64,000 nt of DNA from Rosa chinensis (GCF_002994745.2 NW_020126827.1:62001-126000); one strand, 5' to 3'; counted from the first letter of the stretch, positions 1 to 11,067 are shown. Translations and numbers: made by a program. Notes: generated by a model from the sequence alone, not told the origin.

Positions 1-540
1 GCAAACCCTAGCCCTAAAGATATGTTTGCCGTGAAATTGCATGAGAGAAACAAGGAAGAGGCGTCCAAAAATCAGAAAATAAAGAAGATTTTCTATGGAG
101 ATTTTCTAGGGCTATTTTTATGGAAATAAATCAAAAGATAAACCCTAGAAGACTCCTAGCCGTCCAAGCCAAGAGGAAAAGAAGGAATGAGCCGTGCAAA
201 GTAAAGATAAACCCTAGAGAATTCGGCAAAGATATTATCTAGAGAGTTTTAAGGAAAGAAAATATGTGTGGAGACCAAGAAAAGCTCAAAAGAAGTCTAG
301 ATACATTCCTATATTCCCTAAAGAGTTTTGGCCGAAATAAAAGAGAAAAATCAGAATATTATTAAGGGAATTTCGGCAAGAATTATTTAGGGAATTAAAT
401 GGAATTTTGTGATTGGTTGCACCACCTCATAGGGCTTATGTGGCAAGCTATCATTGGAGGAAACTATGTGGCATTTTCAGATTAATTCCATGGGAAATAA
501 AGAAGAAATTCACGGCATGGAGACCTAGGAGGACGTCCCC

Positions 541-547
541 TATATAA
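541..547 (+). promoter_or_regulatory. TATA box of A1 5' LTR
   Basis: TATATAA follows a CCCC run and is followed by a pyrimidine-rich stretch. The same arrangement occurs in the E LTR (52897) and, diverged, in C (43138) and D (42196, - strand). This is the likely core promoter for the genomic transcript. Confidence 0.7.
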
Positions 548-1609
548 TCTCCCCTCTTCTCAACGTTTTGGAGTTCGAAGTTCCATTCTTTACGTTTACA
601 CTTTGAGAAAATAATTCAGAAAACTCTTTAGACTAGCCGTGCTCCTCTCCATCCTCTAGGGCAACCACGAAGTGCAAGCAAGGCCAAGGAAGAAGAAGAC
701 AAGCCGTGCACACCATCCACCCTCCACCTTGAAGATTGCTTTCGAAATTCAAGAGACCACATCATCACTTCATTCATCTCATCTTCATCACGGTGTAATC
801 CGATTCTCCTTGTACCTTTGCTTTGTATTTTCGTTGGTTTTGCCTTAGTTGACACATATGTATGAACAAGTATTGTTTTCTGAAATTTTATGATGAATTG
901 TTAATTTTCAGATTCATATATTGCGAATTATGGTTGCTTTTGTGTGAGTGTTTGATCAAATTTGCATGATAGAAATCTTTTGTATGATTATCTTGAATGG
1001 TTCGAAACATTTAGGGTTCTTATGTGATTGTTGCTACGAATTTGAGAACATGAATCAACTTTTTGGTTTTGTGTTCTTGAATCGATAAGTAGTAAAGGTT
1101 TTGTACAAAAATCGAATTTAATCAAAGAAGATTGCAATTAGGTGGACTTTTTCATACTAAGTTGCACATTTGAGTTGATAGCCTTTCTAGGTGTTTATTG
1201 CGTTAAACATGACATGATTGACTAGCTTTCTAGGGCTTGATTGCATGTTTGATAGAATTAATCTAGGTGCTTTCACTTAGGTTAATTAGCATTGAAAGTA
1301 AAATATGGGAAATTGTTTGCTTTTGAACGTTTCACATGATCAACTCCTCTTGCATGACTATGATGAACAATGATGAACTTGAATTAATTTTAATCATGAG
1401 TTTCGACTTTGATCTTTGTTCTTGCATTCCATTTGTATTTTTATGTTTTTCGCATTTTAATTATTTAGGTAACTTAGATTTTATTTTCGGAAATTAAAAC
1501 CAAAAACCAAAAACTCCCCTTTTTTTTCATAAACATGTCTATATTTTGTAAATATTATACTTTGTTTTAATTTTAATTGTTTAATTGTTTGACAATGACA
1601 GGTGTACCC

Positions 1610-1620
1610 TCAATCCCCGG
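1610..1620 (+). promoter_or_regulatory. U5 segment complementary to the PBS (A1)
   Basis: TCAATCCCCGG is the exact reverse complement of CCGGGGATTGA at 1715-1725, which forms the 3' part of the PBS plus 4 nt. Folding would give an 11-bp stem closing a loop of about 94 nt. It also copies the ATCCCCGG of the tRNA-Asp T arm. The pairing is read directly from the sequence; its role in reverse-transcription priming is inferred. Confidence 0.6.
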
Positions 1621-1703
1621 AATAGAACGATCCCTATTTACTTTATACTACTAATGACATTTCAGGGTTAAATTGGTCGCTCGATAAAAGCGACACCAAT
1701 TTT

Positions 1704-1721
1704 TGGCGCCGTTGCCGGGGA
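1704..1721 (+). promoter_or_regulatory. Primer-binding site, tRNA-Asp (A1)
   Basis: TGGCGCCGTTGCCGGGGA is the exact 18-nt complement of the 3' end of plant tRNA-Asp(GUC) including CCA. It lies 5 nt after the LTR end. This is the usual primer of Athila elements. Confidence 0.92.
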
Positions 1722-1772
1722 TTGAAAAATCATTTGCCATATTGTGAATATTTGTTTTGTATATTTTGACCG

Positions 1773-1796
1773 AAAAAAAAAAAAAAAAAAAAAAAA
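1773..1796 (+). repeat. Poly-A tract after PBS
   Basis: Run of 24 A following GACCG. The same tract, with different lengths, lies at the same place in C (44357-44372) and E (from about 54127), so it is an ancestral part of the family A leader. Confidence 0.8.
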
Positions 1797-1917
1797 TTTC
1801 TTGTTAATTATTTGTAATTGTCGAAAATTAGTTAATTTATTACTTAGGTTGTTATTTATATTGTTGAATACGAATTTTTATTGTAAGTTGTAAATTAAAG
1901 AAGGAATAGGTGAAGTC

Positions 1918-2425
1918 GTGTTTATTAATATTGGCCTAAACCCCTTATTGGTACCTAGTCCAGGTCCCTTAAGGTTGAGGGCGGCCTTTATTAACATTCA
2001 TTGAACTGTCTTCACACTTAGGACCTTTTATATCCAAGTAAGTATAGCCTATGTGGGATGGTGTCTAGGAAGGGGACAACGCTCATGACTGGTTCTTGAA
2101 TCCAGAAGTGCGTGCAAATGAGCCTAAACCACAATGTGGGAGTAGCTCATGCCAAAATGGATTCTACCTCTCGTGGTCGCCCTCCCCTACCTGGCCATTT
2201 CAGTAAGGTTGCCCAAAGGATGTAGGAGAGACTTAGTGTCTTGACGATTATACTTGGGCCGCACGTCCTCTTGATTTACCGCTTAGAATTGAATTTGAAA
2301 TCAATGATGTATATAACAAATGAAAATATTGTGATTCACTAAGGTATATTGGATTAAACATAGTCTTGAAAAGGGTAGCTGTTTCAGTCCCATTGCACAT
2401 CGAGACTCCCTGTTCCCGTACCTAA
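1918..2425 (+). repeat. Leader module 1 (family A type)
   Basis: Starts with TTTATTAATATTGGCC, contains GGTTGAGGGCGGCC, and ends with a block around TTGGATTAAACATAG and CCCGTACCTAAGTG. Also found in C (44500-45005) and E (54265-54780). It is distantly similar to module 2. Confidence 0.7.
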
Positions 2426-2666
2426 GTGTTGAAAATAATTGTAAAGAAAAGGAAAGAATAGAAGTAATTTTACTTAATTTCATAAAAAAAAAAAAAAAAA
2501 GAAAAAAAAAAAAAAAAAAAAAAAGAAAAAAAGAAGAAGATAATTAGATGTGAATAGTGACGTTTTGTTTGTTTGTGTGAAAGTTTTGTGTAAATGGTGT
2601 CTAATCTTGTTAAACAAAGGAAATGTAAAGAATTAATTATAAATATTGTTAAATTCTTGATTTATT

Positions 2667-3130
2667 ATAAGTGTGTAAAATCGTATGAGTAGATAAGGGC
2701 CCTTTTGTTAATATTGGCCTTAACCCTTCATTAGTGCCTTTCTAAGGTCTTATGAAGTTGAGGGCGGCTTTTATTAACATTTGGAGGACTGTCTAACACA
2801 TGAGTTCTTTTCAAGCTGAGTAAGGGGCATATAGGTGGTGTCTTAGGTTGAGACCCTGGGTGATGGGTTCAATTGGATCTCAGAGATACTATAGACTGTG
2901 CGTAAACCACAATGTGGGAGTAGCCAATAGGGGCCTAAACCTCAATGAGGGAGTAGCCTCCGTAGTGTCACCAAAATGAGTCCTCCCTCTCACTTATCTC
3001 TTAATCTGGCCATCTAGCCTTCTGAAACAAAGGAAAGTGACTTATGTCTAGGCGACTATCCCTAGATCGTAGCTCACCAATAGTAGTGGTTTCTATTGGG
3101 CTCGACTTACAACTTGTAATCAATTGAGAT
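2667..3130 (+). repeat. Leader module 2 (family B type)
   Basis: Nearly collinear and highly similar to the family B leader at 29088-29575, for example GTCTTAGGTTGAGACCCTGG and GGATCTCAGAGATACTATAG. Present in A1 and E, absent from C. Most easily explained by recombination between the two families. Confidence 0.7.
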
Positions 3131-3434
3131 ATTAACTTTATTTTGTAAAGATAATAAGATACTTGAACATAACCTCTACTTGTAAATTGTGTTGTTTTGG
3201 ACATTTTATACTTGTATAAACTTCTTACGTGGTTTATTTGTGAAAAGATTGTGGATAGTTTTTAATTTATATTTCTCTTTATACGTGTATAAATCATAAA
3301 TAGTAAAGTCGTGAATAGTAACTTGTGAATAGTGAATCGTGAATAGTAAGGTTGATGTATAAATCACTAATTTGTAATTAACTCACTTTATACTTTGCTA
3401 ACTTCTTTGAATTTTGATGATGTTCAGGATTCCT

Positions 3435-3455
3435 ATGAATGACCGAGCCTTTTAG
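3435..3455 (+). CDS. Minimal overlapping upstream ORF at the gag-pol start
   Basis: An ATG starts 4 nt before the gag-pol ATG (the string is ATGAATG) in another frame and reaches TAG after six codons. The same layout is found in E (55781) and B2 (29810), and with a slightly longer ORF in B1. Such an ORF would divert some ribosomes and favour leaky scanning or termination-reinitiation. That regulatory role is inferred. Confidence 0.4.
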   Translation: MNDRAF

Positions 3456-6400
3456 ATCCTCTACACTAAAGGAAATTGAAGCAAGGCTCGCTCGCTTGAA
3501 GGGTCCTTCACTTCTTGAGCAGACAAGCCCTTCCCCTTCGACACACAGAGGGTACATCTTTAACGAACAAGGGAAGAGGACCTACTGTTCTGAGGAGTCT
3601 ACATCACCTACACCAAGTCCATCTCCTCCTTCACGTTCACCTTCACCTGTGATTTCGTCCAACTCTACACCACCACCTTCACCACCACCTGAAGAAGTCG
3701 AAGAAGAGAGAATGGCATCTATTAGGGAACTTTCCACTGCAACTGTTGAAGGAGGACCCCCTACAGGCATAGTATACCCTCCCCCTGCAGCTGGAAGGCA
3801 AGCAGAGTTTGAGCTAAAGAGTGGTTTGTTGCACAAGCTCCCTATCTTCCATGGACTTAATATGGAGGACGCTAACAAGCATGTTCGAGAATTTCAATCT
3901 GTTTGTGCAAACATGCAACCACAAGGGGCAGATGAGAACCTTCTTAAGATGAGAGCATTTCCATTCTCCTTAGCTGACAGAGCCAAAGATTGGCTATATG
4001 AGCTTCCTGCAGGACGTATCACCTCATGGGAAACAATGCGAAAGGCCTTCTTGGAAAAATACTTCCCAGCTTCTAAGGTCATCACACTTAGAAAGAAGCT
4101 CAGTGGAATAGAGCAAGCCCATGATGAGTCCTATGCTGCTTACTATGAGAGGTTCAATTCCTTACTTGCACAATGTCCTCAACATCAGATGAAGGATGAG
4201 ACCCTACTCACATGTTTCTATGAAGGACTCTTACCCTTGGAAAGGCAAATGTTGGATGCTGCAGCTGGAGGAGCTTTTGTGGATAAGTCCCCTACAGTTG
4301 GGAAGGAGCTGATAGCTAATCGTGCCTTGAACTCTCAACAATATGAGGGGGTAGGACACTCTACTCGTAGGGTGCATGAGATGAGCAAGAATACTGCAAT
4401 TGAGGACCAACTGAATAAGCTTACTCTACTCATGAATCAAGTGGTAAGTTCCAAGGGACCAAGTGCAACAATAGCTTGTGGGGTATGCTCTATGCAAGGG
4501 CATGTTACAGATCAGTGCCCTCAACTTAATGAGAATGGAGGATGGGAATCTGCAAATGCTATTGGAGGATATCAAGGAGGATACCAAGGAGGACCTCAAC
4601 GTCCTAGACATGATCCTTACTCCAATACGTACAACCCAGGATGGAGGGACCATCCCAACTTCAAGTGGACCAACAATGATAACGTTCAGAATCCTCTTGG
4701 TGGGAACTTCCAACGTCCTCAAGGGCCTTCATTCCAAGGATCATCTTTTCAAAGGCCCTACATGCCTCCGCCTCAACAGAACTCAGGACCTTCAATGTCT
4801 CACTATGACAAAACGTTGGAAGCCTTGACTAGTTCCACCCAGGCCTTGACAAACTCTACTCAAGCTTTGATTCAAGGACAACAGACCCACACTAAGGATA
4901 TTGCAGATCTTAAGAAACAGATGGGCCAAGTTGTGGACTTCATGAGCAAGATTCATGAGACTGGGAAGCTTCCTAGTGGCACAATACCTAACCCTAAGGG
5001 TAATGTGGAGAATGCATCAGTTGTGACTACGAGGAGTGGGAGACCATTTGTGGATCCACCCAAGCAACCCAAGAAGGTCCAAATGAGCATAGAAATTGAG
5101 GAAGACCAAGAACCCACCAAGTTGGGTATTGAGAAGGACCCTGCAACGTCAAAGGAAGAGACCAAGGCATCCTCATCTTTAAAGGCAAAACCGGAAATCA
5201 AAGGTAATAATTCTAACTTATCAAATTCGGTTATTGCTAACCCTTCTTCTTCTTGCATGCCCTTCCCACGCAGGTTTGCCCAATCTAAGAAGGATGAAAG
5301 TGACCAAGCTATCTTGGAAACTTTCAAGAAGGTGCAAGTAAACCTACCCCTCCTAGAGGCCATCAAGCAAGTCCCTAAGTATGCCAAGTTCCTCAAAGAG
5401 CTTTGCACTACTAGGAGAGTAAACCGTGAAAAGGAGGTGGTAAAGGTAAGTGAGAATGTCTCTGCCCTAATTCAGAGGAAGATCCCTCCAAAGTGTAAGG
5501 ATCCTGGAAGCTTTACCATTCCTTGTACTATTGGTAACTCTAGATTTAAGAATGCCATGCTAGACCTAGGTGCATCTGTTAATGTTATGCCCTACTCTGT
5601 TTATGAAACCCTAGGTCTAGGGGAACTTAAATCTGACAATGTTATCATTCAATTAGCTGACAGATCCAATGCATACCCTAGAGGTTTGTTGGAGGATGTG
5701 CTCGTACAGGTTAACCATCTTATCTTCCCAGCTGATTTTTATGTATTGGAAATGGAGGACTCCCCTGTAAGTTCCACTCCATTGCTTTTGGGACGTCCTT
5801 TCTTAAGGACAGCTAGGACGAAGATTGATGTGTATGAAGGCTCTCTTACAATGGAGTTCGATGGTGACATTATTGGCTTTAACATCTTTGAAGCCATGAG
5901 GTATCCCCTAGAGGTTAATGATTGTTTTTCTGCTGACATTTTAGATGAACTTGCGCAGAAAATGTTTGATGTTATGCATGAGGATACCCTAGTCACTACC
6001 CTTGAGAGTGGGGTAGGCTATACAAAGGAAGGCGTCACCATCTCAGAGGACAAGTTGAAAGACACTTGTGAGGATAAAATCATTGAAAACGTCTCCTTCC
6101 TTGAGGCATCACCCTTTATAGGTAAGTCTGTTTCTCCTTTGTCCATTCAGTTATCCACTAACAAGACATTACCTTCAGTGGTCCAGGCCCCAGAACTTGA
6201 GCTAAAACCTCTTCCAGACCATTTGAAGTATGTCTACTTAGGGGACAAGGAAACCTTGCCAGTGATTGTGTCCTCTGCACTAACAACTCCACAAGAAGAG
6301 AAGTTGGTGGAAATGTTGAAGCAACACAAGACCGCCATAGGATGGACATTGGCGGAAATCAAGGGAATCAGCCCTACAACTTGCGTCCACAGGATACTTC

Positions 6401-9099
6401 TAGAGGAGGGGTCTAAACCCACTAGAGAGGCTCAACGTCGTCTCAACCCTCCAATGATGGAAGTAGTGAAGAAGGAGGTTATCAAACTCCTTGATTGTGG
6501 GGTAATCTACCCTATTTCTGACTCAAAGTGGGTCTCTCCAGTTCAGGTCGTACCCAAGAAGTCTGGGATCACTGTGGTAAAGAATGCTGATAACGAACTG
6601 GTGCCCCAAAGGACAGTAACAGGCCACAGAGTATGCATTGACTATAGGAGGCTCAACGCAACCACAAGGAAAGACCACTTTCCTCTGCCATTCATTGACC
6701 AGATGCTTGAGCGCCTAGCTGGACATGACTATTACTGCTTCCTGGATGGATACTCTGGTTACAACCAGATTGCAATTGCAAATGAAGATCAAGAGAAGAC
6801 AACCTTCACTTGCCCCTTTGGAACGTTTGCCTATAGACGTATGCCTTTCGGACTTTGCAACGCTCCAGGTACCTTTCAGAGGTGTATGGTAAGTATCTTT
6901 TCAGATTATATTGAGAAAATCATAGAGGTATTCATGGATGACTTTTCAGTTTTTGGAAAGAATTTTGATGATTGTCTTAATAATCTGGAGATAATTCTGA
7001 AACGTTGCATGGAAACTAACCTTGTCTTAAACTGGGAAAAATGCCATTTTATGGTTAAACAAGGAATAGTTCTAGGACATATTGTCTCTGCTAGGGGTAT
7101 AGAGGTTGATAAAGCCAAGGTTGATATTGTGCGTCACTTACCCTCTCCCACTTCTGTGAGAGAGATTCGTTCTTTCCTTGGCCATGCAGGTTTTTATAGG
7201 AGGTTCATCAAGGACTTCTCCAAAATTTCGAGACCCTTATGTCAACTACTCCAGAAGGATGTGCCATTTCACTTTGACAAGGAGTGTCAAGAAGCTTTTG
7301 ACAAGCTTAAGGAGTTGTTGACATCTGCCCCTATCATGTTACCTCCAGACTGGTCCTTGCCCTTTGAGTTGATGTGTGATGCCTCTGACTATGCAGTTGG
7401 AGCTGTTTTAGGGCAAAGGAAGGACAAGCTACCCTATGCCATCTACTATGCCTCAAGGACTCTCAATGATGCACAAATGAACTACTCCACCACAGAGAAA
7501 GAGCTCCTTGCAGTTGTCTTTGCCCTTGAGAAGTTTCGCTCTTATTTACTGGGTACCAAAGTTACTATCTTTACTGACCATGCAGCTTTGAAATACTTGA
7601 TGACCAAGAAGGAGGCGAAACCAAGGCTCATCAGATGGATCCTACTCTTGCAAGAATTCGACGTGGAAATCAAGGACAAGAAGGGTAGTGAGAACGTGGT
7701 AGCTGACCACTTGAGTCGCTTAGTGCATGCAGAAGATTATCTCCCTCTGGTGGAGACGTTTCCAGATGAACAACTCTTTGGAATCCAGGTAAGTGAACCA
7801 TGGTATGCAGACATTGTGAATTATATTGTGTCTAGAAAGATTCCTGATACCATGTCACGTGCTCATAGGGATAGGCTTAAGAAAACTGTTAAGCAATATG
7901 TTTGGGATGAACCTTATTTGTGGAAGTATTGCTCTGATCAATTGATTAGGAGATGTGTGCCTGAACATGAACATAATGCTATACTTTCTTTTTGCCACTC
8001 TAAAGCATGTGGGGGACACTTTGGGTCTAAGAAGACTGCGTTTAAGGTGCTAGAGTCTGGGTTCTATTGGCCAACATTATTTAGGGATGCACATGCCTAT
8101 TGTTTAACTTGTGATAAGTGCCAAAGAACAGGAAATCTAGGTCCTAGAGATCAAATGCCATTGTCCAATATAATAACTGTTGAAATATTTGATGTCTGGG
8201 GTATAGATTTCATGGGACCTTTCCCTTCATCTTTTGGGTTTCTCTATATCTTACTTGCAGTGGACTATGTTTCCAAATGGGTGGAAGCAAAGGCCACTAG
8301 AACTAATGACTCTAAGGTTGTTGCAGATTTTATCAAGTCTAACATCTTTAGCAGGTTTGGAATGCCTAGAGTTCTCATTAGTGATGGAGGATCCCATTTT
8401 TGCAATCGGACGATTGAGGCTCTCTTGAAGAGATATGATGTCACACATAAGGTTTCTACACCTTATCACCCACAAACTAGTGGGCAGGCTGAGGTCTCTA
8501 ATCGTCAGATTAAGGGGATATTGGAGAAGACTGTGAACCCCAACAGGAAGGACTGGTCTTTGCGTCTAGAGGATGCTTTGTGGGCCTACAGAACTGCATA
8601 CAAAACTCCCATAGGTATGTCACCATATCGAATTGTCTATGGCAAACCATGCCATTTACCTGTGGAATTGGAGCACAAAGCTTGGTGGGCTGTGAAGCAG
8701 TTCAACATGGATATGGATGCAGCTGGGCTTCATAGGAAGTTGCAATTGCAAGAGTTAGAGGAGATAAGGAATGATGCCTTTGAAAGTGCTAAAATTTACA
8801 AGGATAAGACTAAGGCATTCCATGACAAAATGATTCGAAGAAAGACTTTTGTTGTGGGTCAAAAAGTTCTTCTCTTCCATTCTCGTCTCAAACTCTTCCC
8901 AGGTAAGCTTCGTTCTCGTTGGATTGGGCCTTTTGTTATCACTCATGTATTTTCTCATGGAGCTGTGCAGATAAAGAGTGAACAAACAGGTAATGAGTTC
9001 AAAGTGAATGGGCATCGCTTGAAGCCTTACTATGAGGCATTTGTGGAACATGAAGTGGAGGATGTACCCCTCCAAAACGTTCCCAACCCTGAGGATTAA
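3439..9099 (+). CDS. gag-pol: gag-pol polyprotein, Athila type (A1), intact
   Basis: 1886-residue polyprotein that would supply the capsid and the replication enzymes of the element. In order: a Pro/Ser-rich N-terminus (about 40-90); a retrotransposon gag core (about 150-260); a CCHC zinc knuckle at 347-360 (C-x2-C-x4-H-x4-C); an aspartic protease with D709 in a DLGAS motif; reverse transcriptase (about 1000-1230) with FMDD at 1165-1168; RNase H with D1314, E1353, D1380 and D1423; and integrase with H1520/H1527/C1558/C1561 zinc ligands and D1590-D1649-E1685, an exact 35-residue D-E spacing. A GPF-type C-terminal region follows, with no chromodomain. No stop or frameshift breaks it. I keep the ATG at 3439 because it opens the long frame; an overlapping ATG lies 4 nt upstream. 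Only about seven residues differ from the copy at 55785-61445. Confidence 0.96.
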   Translation: MTEPFRSSTLKEIEARLARLKGPSLLEQTSPSPSTHRGYIFNEQGKRTYCSEESTSPTPSPSPPSRSPSPVISSNSTPPPSPPPEEVEEERMASIRELSTATVEGGPPTGIVYPPPAAGRQAEFELKSGLLHKLPIFHGLNMEDANKHVREFQSVCANMQPQGADENLLKMRAFPFSLADRAKDWLYELPAGRITSWETMRKAFLEKYFPASKVITLRKKLSGIEQAHDESYAAYYERFNSLLAQCPQHQMKDETLLTCFYEGLLPLERQMLDAAAGGAFVDKSPTVGKELIANRALNSQQYEGVGHSTRRVHEMSKNTAIEDQLNKLTLLMNQVVSSKGPSATIACGVCSMQGHVTDQCPQLNENGGWESANAIGGYQGGYQGGPQRPRHDPYSNTYNPGWRDHPNFKWTNNDNVQNPLGGNFQRPQGPSFQGSSFQRPYMPPPQQNSGPSMSHYDKTLEALTSSTQALTNSTQALIQGQQTHTKDIADLKKQMGQVVDFMSKIHETGKLPSGTIPNPKGNVENASVVTTRSGRPFVDPPKQPKKVQMSIEIEEDQEPTKLGIEKDPATSKEETKASSSLKAKPEIKGNNSNLSNSVIANPSSSCMPFPRRFAQSKKDESDQAILETFKKVQVNLPLLEAIKQVPKYAKFLKELCTTRRVNREKEVVKVSENVSALIQRKIPPKCKDPGSFTIPCTIGNSRFKNAMLDLGASVNVMPYSVYETLGLGELKSDNVIIQLADRSNAYPRGLLEDVLVQVNHLIFPADFYVLEMEDSPVSSTPLLLGRPFLRTARTKIDVYEGSLTMEFDGDIIGFNIFEAMRYPLEVNDCFSADILDELAQKMFDVMHEDTLVTTLESGVGYTKEGVTISEDKLKDTCEDKIIENVSFLEASPFIGKSVSPLSIQLSTNKTLPSVVQAPELELKPLPDHLKYVYLGDKETLPVIVSSALTTPQEEKLVEMLKQHKTAIGWTLAEIKGISPTTCVHRILLEEGSKPTREAQRRLNPPMMEVVKKEVIKLLDCGVIYPISDSKWVSPVQVVPKKSGITVVKNADNELVPQRTVTGHRVCIDYRRLNATTRKDHFPLPFIDQMLERLAGHDYYCFLDGYSGYNQIAIANEDQEKTTFTCPFGTFAYRRMPFGLCNAPGTFQRCMVSIFSDYIEKIIEVFMDDFSVFGKNFDDCLNNLEIILKRCMETNLVLNWEKCHFMVKQGIVLGHIVSARGIEVDKAKVDIVRHLPSPTSVREIRSFLGHAGFYRRFIKDFSKISRPLCQLLQKDVPFHFDKECQEAFDKLKELLTSAPIMLPPDWSLPFELMCDASDYAVGAVLGQRKDKLPYAIYYASRTLNDAQMNYSTTEKELLAVVFALEKFRSYLLGTKVTIFTDHAALKYLMTKKEAKPRLIRWILLLQEFDVEIKDKKGSENVVADHLSRLVHAEDYLPLVETFPDEQLFGIQVSEPWYADIVNYIVSRKIPDTMSRAHRDRLKKTVKQYVWDEPYLWKYCSDQLIRRCVPEHEHNAILSFCHSKACGGHFGSKKTAFKVLESGFYWPTLFRDAHAYCLTCDKCQRTGNLGPRDQMPLSNIITVEIFDVWGIDFMGPFPSSFGFLYILLAVDYVSKWVEAKATRTNDSKVVADFIKSNIFSRFGMPRVLISDGGSHFCNRTIEALLKRYDVTHKVSTPYHPQTSGQAEVSNRQIKGILEKTVNPNRKDWSLRLEDALWAYRTAYKTPIGMSPYRIVYGKPCHLPVELEHKAWWAVKQFNMDMDAAGLHRKLQLQELEEIRNDAFESAKIYKDKTKAFHDKMIRRKTFVVGQKVLLFHSRLKLFPGKLRSRWIGPFVITHVFSHGAVQIKSEQTGNEFKVNGHRLKPYYEAFVEHEVEDVPLQNVPNPED

Positions 9100-9146
9100 A
9101 TGGAGGTACAAGTCTAGGCTGAAAGACTATAAACATTAAGCGCTGC

Positions 9147-9162
9147 TTGGGAGGCAACCCAA
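9147..9162 (+). promoter_or_regulatory. Conserved post-stop hairpin (A1)
   Basis: TTGGG-AGGCAA-CCCAA can form a 5-bp stem with a 6-nt loop, just after the block TAAGCGCTGC. It lies 47 nt after the gag-pol stop. The family B copies read ATGGG-AGGCAA-CCCAT, a paired change that keeps the stem. Function unknown. Confidence 0.6.
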
Positions 9163-9331
9163 TTCTGAAGTAGCTGTGGAGGAGTCATCAACGCAGATTT
9201 GTTTTATCTCTCCCTTTTACTTCTCCAATTTTTCTTTATGTTGGTAGTCATTTTCGTAAATTTCATCCCTATATGCTTAAGTGTTCCATTGCATGCTTTT
9301 TATTGATTACATTGAGGACAATGCAATATTT

Positions 9332-9347
9332 AAGTGTGGGGGAAGGG
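9332..9347 (+). promoter_or_regulatory. Internal PPT-like motif 1 (A1)
   Basis: AAGTGTGGGGGAAGGG repeats the core of the terminal PPT. The same position is occupied by a similar motif in E, D and family B. It could act as an extra plus-strand primer site; this is inferred. Confidence 0.4.
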
Positions 9348-10122
9348 ATTTACACTTTTATCTTGAGTCATATATTGAAAAATACAAAAAAAAAAAATTG
9401 AAAAATGTCAAAAATTTAAAAATTTTCGTTGCTTTTGTTTTTGTTTTGAGTCTTAGGATGCCCTTTCAACTGTCTAGGATGATTCTATATCTCTAAAATC
9501 ATGACTAAAAGAGGATCACAAGATTGAGATGATTTTTAAACATGGTATTCTTTGGTTAATTGAGATATATGAAAAATGTGTGCCTTGTAGTGGATATGGA
9601 TTCGAAAACTTTGGTACAGAATATGAGCATGTTAGGATGAGTTTTGATTCATATAAGCCCATGTGAGATAATTGAGCCATGTCCCTTTTTCTTGGAGTGA
9701 AAGGAAAAATATATTCTTAATTTCTTGGCGATATTTTGATGATCTCATTATTCTTTCATTTGATTGACTACTTGCCATAGATTAAGTTTGATGGACTAGA
9801 GAATGCTAGAATTCACTCTTGTGCTTGTTGAAACGTATATCAATACATGGCCCTGATTCTGGAAGGGATAGAGGCACCCTAGGAATTTCCACCATTGCCA
9901 TATAAACTTGTGTCCCCATTTGTGCCCGTCGTGGGACTCCCCTAGATAAGCCCCTTTGAGCCTACATTAAGCCTTTTCGTTCATCACCCTAAAATCCTTA
10001 ACCATGAAGCTTAGTATAGTAACAACCCTACCCTTTGTTCTAAGAACTTAGTGGAGCTATCTTTTGAGACATACTACATGGGTTTGGTGCTAAGGATGGA
10101 AATTGAGAAGAGGTTAAAGTTC

Positions 10123-10136
10123 AAGTGTGGGGGTAG
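10123..10136 (+). promoter_or_regulatory. Internal PPT-like motif 2 (A1)
   Basis: AAGTGTGGGGGTAG is a second internal copy of the PPT core. Equivalents occur in C (near 46499), D (near 48712, - strand), E (near 62468) and B3 (near 26929). Confidence 0.4.
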
Positions 10137-11067
10137 ACTTGTCCATAAAGAAAAAAATATGTGAAAGCCGTGAAAAATGAAAAGAAAAGAAAAAAAATGT
10201 ATGGCTAGAAAAGAAAAGAAAGAAATATTTATGGATTTTAGTCCCCATACTTAGTGATTTTGGAGTTTACTTTGAAATGAAGGCCTATTAAAGAAAAATT
10301 TGACCTTTGTCCATTCACTATAGTTCAGGGGAAGTTTACAATGAAGATTGGGCCCAACATGAAGACATTAGGCCCCTTTTATGTTACCTCTAGGGAAAGT
10401 GACGTTTTTGCAATGCCTTGGTGGATTTCTTATGGTCTCTACATTTACATGTGCTCTGCTAGGTTTTTAGGACACTTTGATAAATCCTTACCCTTCATTT
10501 CTTAAAACCTTGAGCCTTGGCCCCATTACAACCTTTAAGAAGACCTTCTTGATCCTTAAGATGGGACAGCCCTTGATGTGGAGATGAGTTACAAGAGTTG
10601 AACCTATGGCTTGGGTCCATCTGTGCAAGTAGTTGGTATCCTTCATGAGATCTCTAAAGAAAATTATACATGTGCTTTCGTTTCTTGAATTATGTGATAT
10701 ACTTGCTATCTTTCACATATACTTGAGTGTATAAGCTTTTAATCATTGCCATGATCTGAGAGAAGAAAGAGTGGATATAACTTGTGAGGAGTTGAATCAT
10801 ACTTGTTTGAAACATGCTTAACAGAAACCATCACCATTGTTTCAACCAAGTCCTACTTGTGTATATGTAAGTTATGTGTTTTAATTAACTCTCGAATGCC
10901 TAACATTGAATTTTGGTTAAGTGCTAATCTTGGTGTTATGAAAGTAAGAGATTGCTGAGACAAATAGTTGAAGGGCAATAGAGTCATTGTTTTTGTCAAG
11001 TCTTTAAATTTTCGTTGAGTCTTAGTGTGTGTCTTAGTTTGATTTTGCTAAGGGACTAGCAAAAGCT

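Larger units (their letters stand above)
1..1698 (+). repeat. A1 5' LTR (left end outside window)
   Basis: Direct repeat of 11682-12773 plus 39272-39877. It ends in CA just before the ATTTT spacer and PBS. It carries U3 with a TATA box near 541, R, and U5 with the conserved CAATCCCCGG block. Short antisense ORFs here, such as a 75-codon one at 628-855 that recurs in every copy, are LTR sequence and not genes. Confidence 0.95.
1722..3438 (+). other. A1 untranslated leader
   Basis: This 1.7 kb stretch between PBS and gag-pol has no long ORF. It holds a run of about 24 A at 1773-1796 and an A-rich tract at 2482-2536. It also holds two related modules (about 1918-2425 and 2667-3130), each with a TTAATATTGGCC start, a GAGGGCGGC core and GTGGGAGTAGC copies. 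The second module is much closer to the family B leader than to the first module. Confidence 0.85.
9163..11067 (+). other. A1 3' non-coding region
   Basis: About 1.9 kb without a credible ORF, where some Athila elements carry an env-like gene. It holds PPT-like AAGTGTGGGGG motifs at 9332 and 10123. It also holds the 20-nt block TGTGCCCGTCGTGGGACTCC at 9921-9940, which is shared with family B, and purine-rich runs near 10150-10230. The sequence is conserved between families in patches only. Confidence 0.85.

Noticed and set aside
628..855. 75-codon minus-strand ORF repeated at 12309 and 52986
   Set aside because: It is antisense to the LTR R/U5 region and repeats because the LTR repeats. No domain or coding signature.
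1704..1725. tRNA-Asp gene
   Set aside because: Only the 18-nt PBS complement plus a short U5 copy of the T arm; there is no cloverleaf or promoter boxes.
1918..3130. CRISPR-like or satellite array in the leader
   Set aside because: Two long diverged modules with a few GTGGGAGTAGC copies; no regular repeat-spacer pattern.
4478..4828. 116-codon ORF overlapping gag, also in E
   Set aside because: Out-of-frame shadow of the gag-pol reading frame; same in both copies because they are over 99% identical.
9163..11067. Possible env-like ORF after gag-pol
   Set aside because: Some Athila elements carry one, but only short, low-complexity frames exist here in all copies, and none has a signal peptide plus transmembrane pattern.
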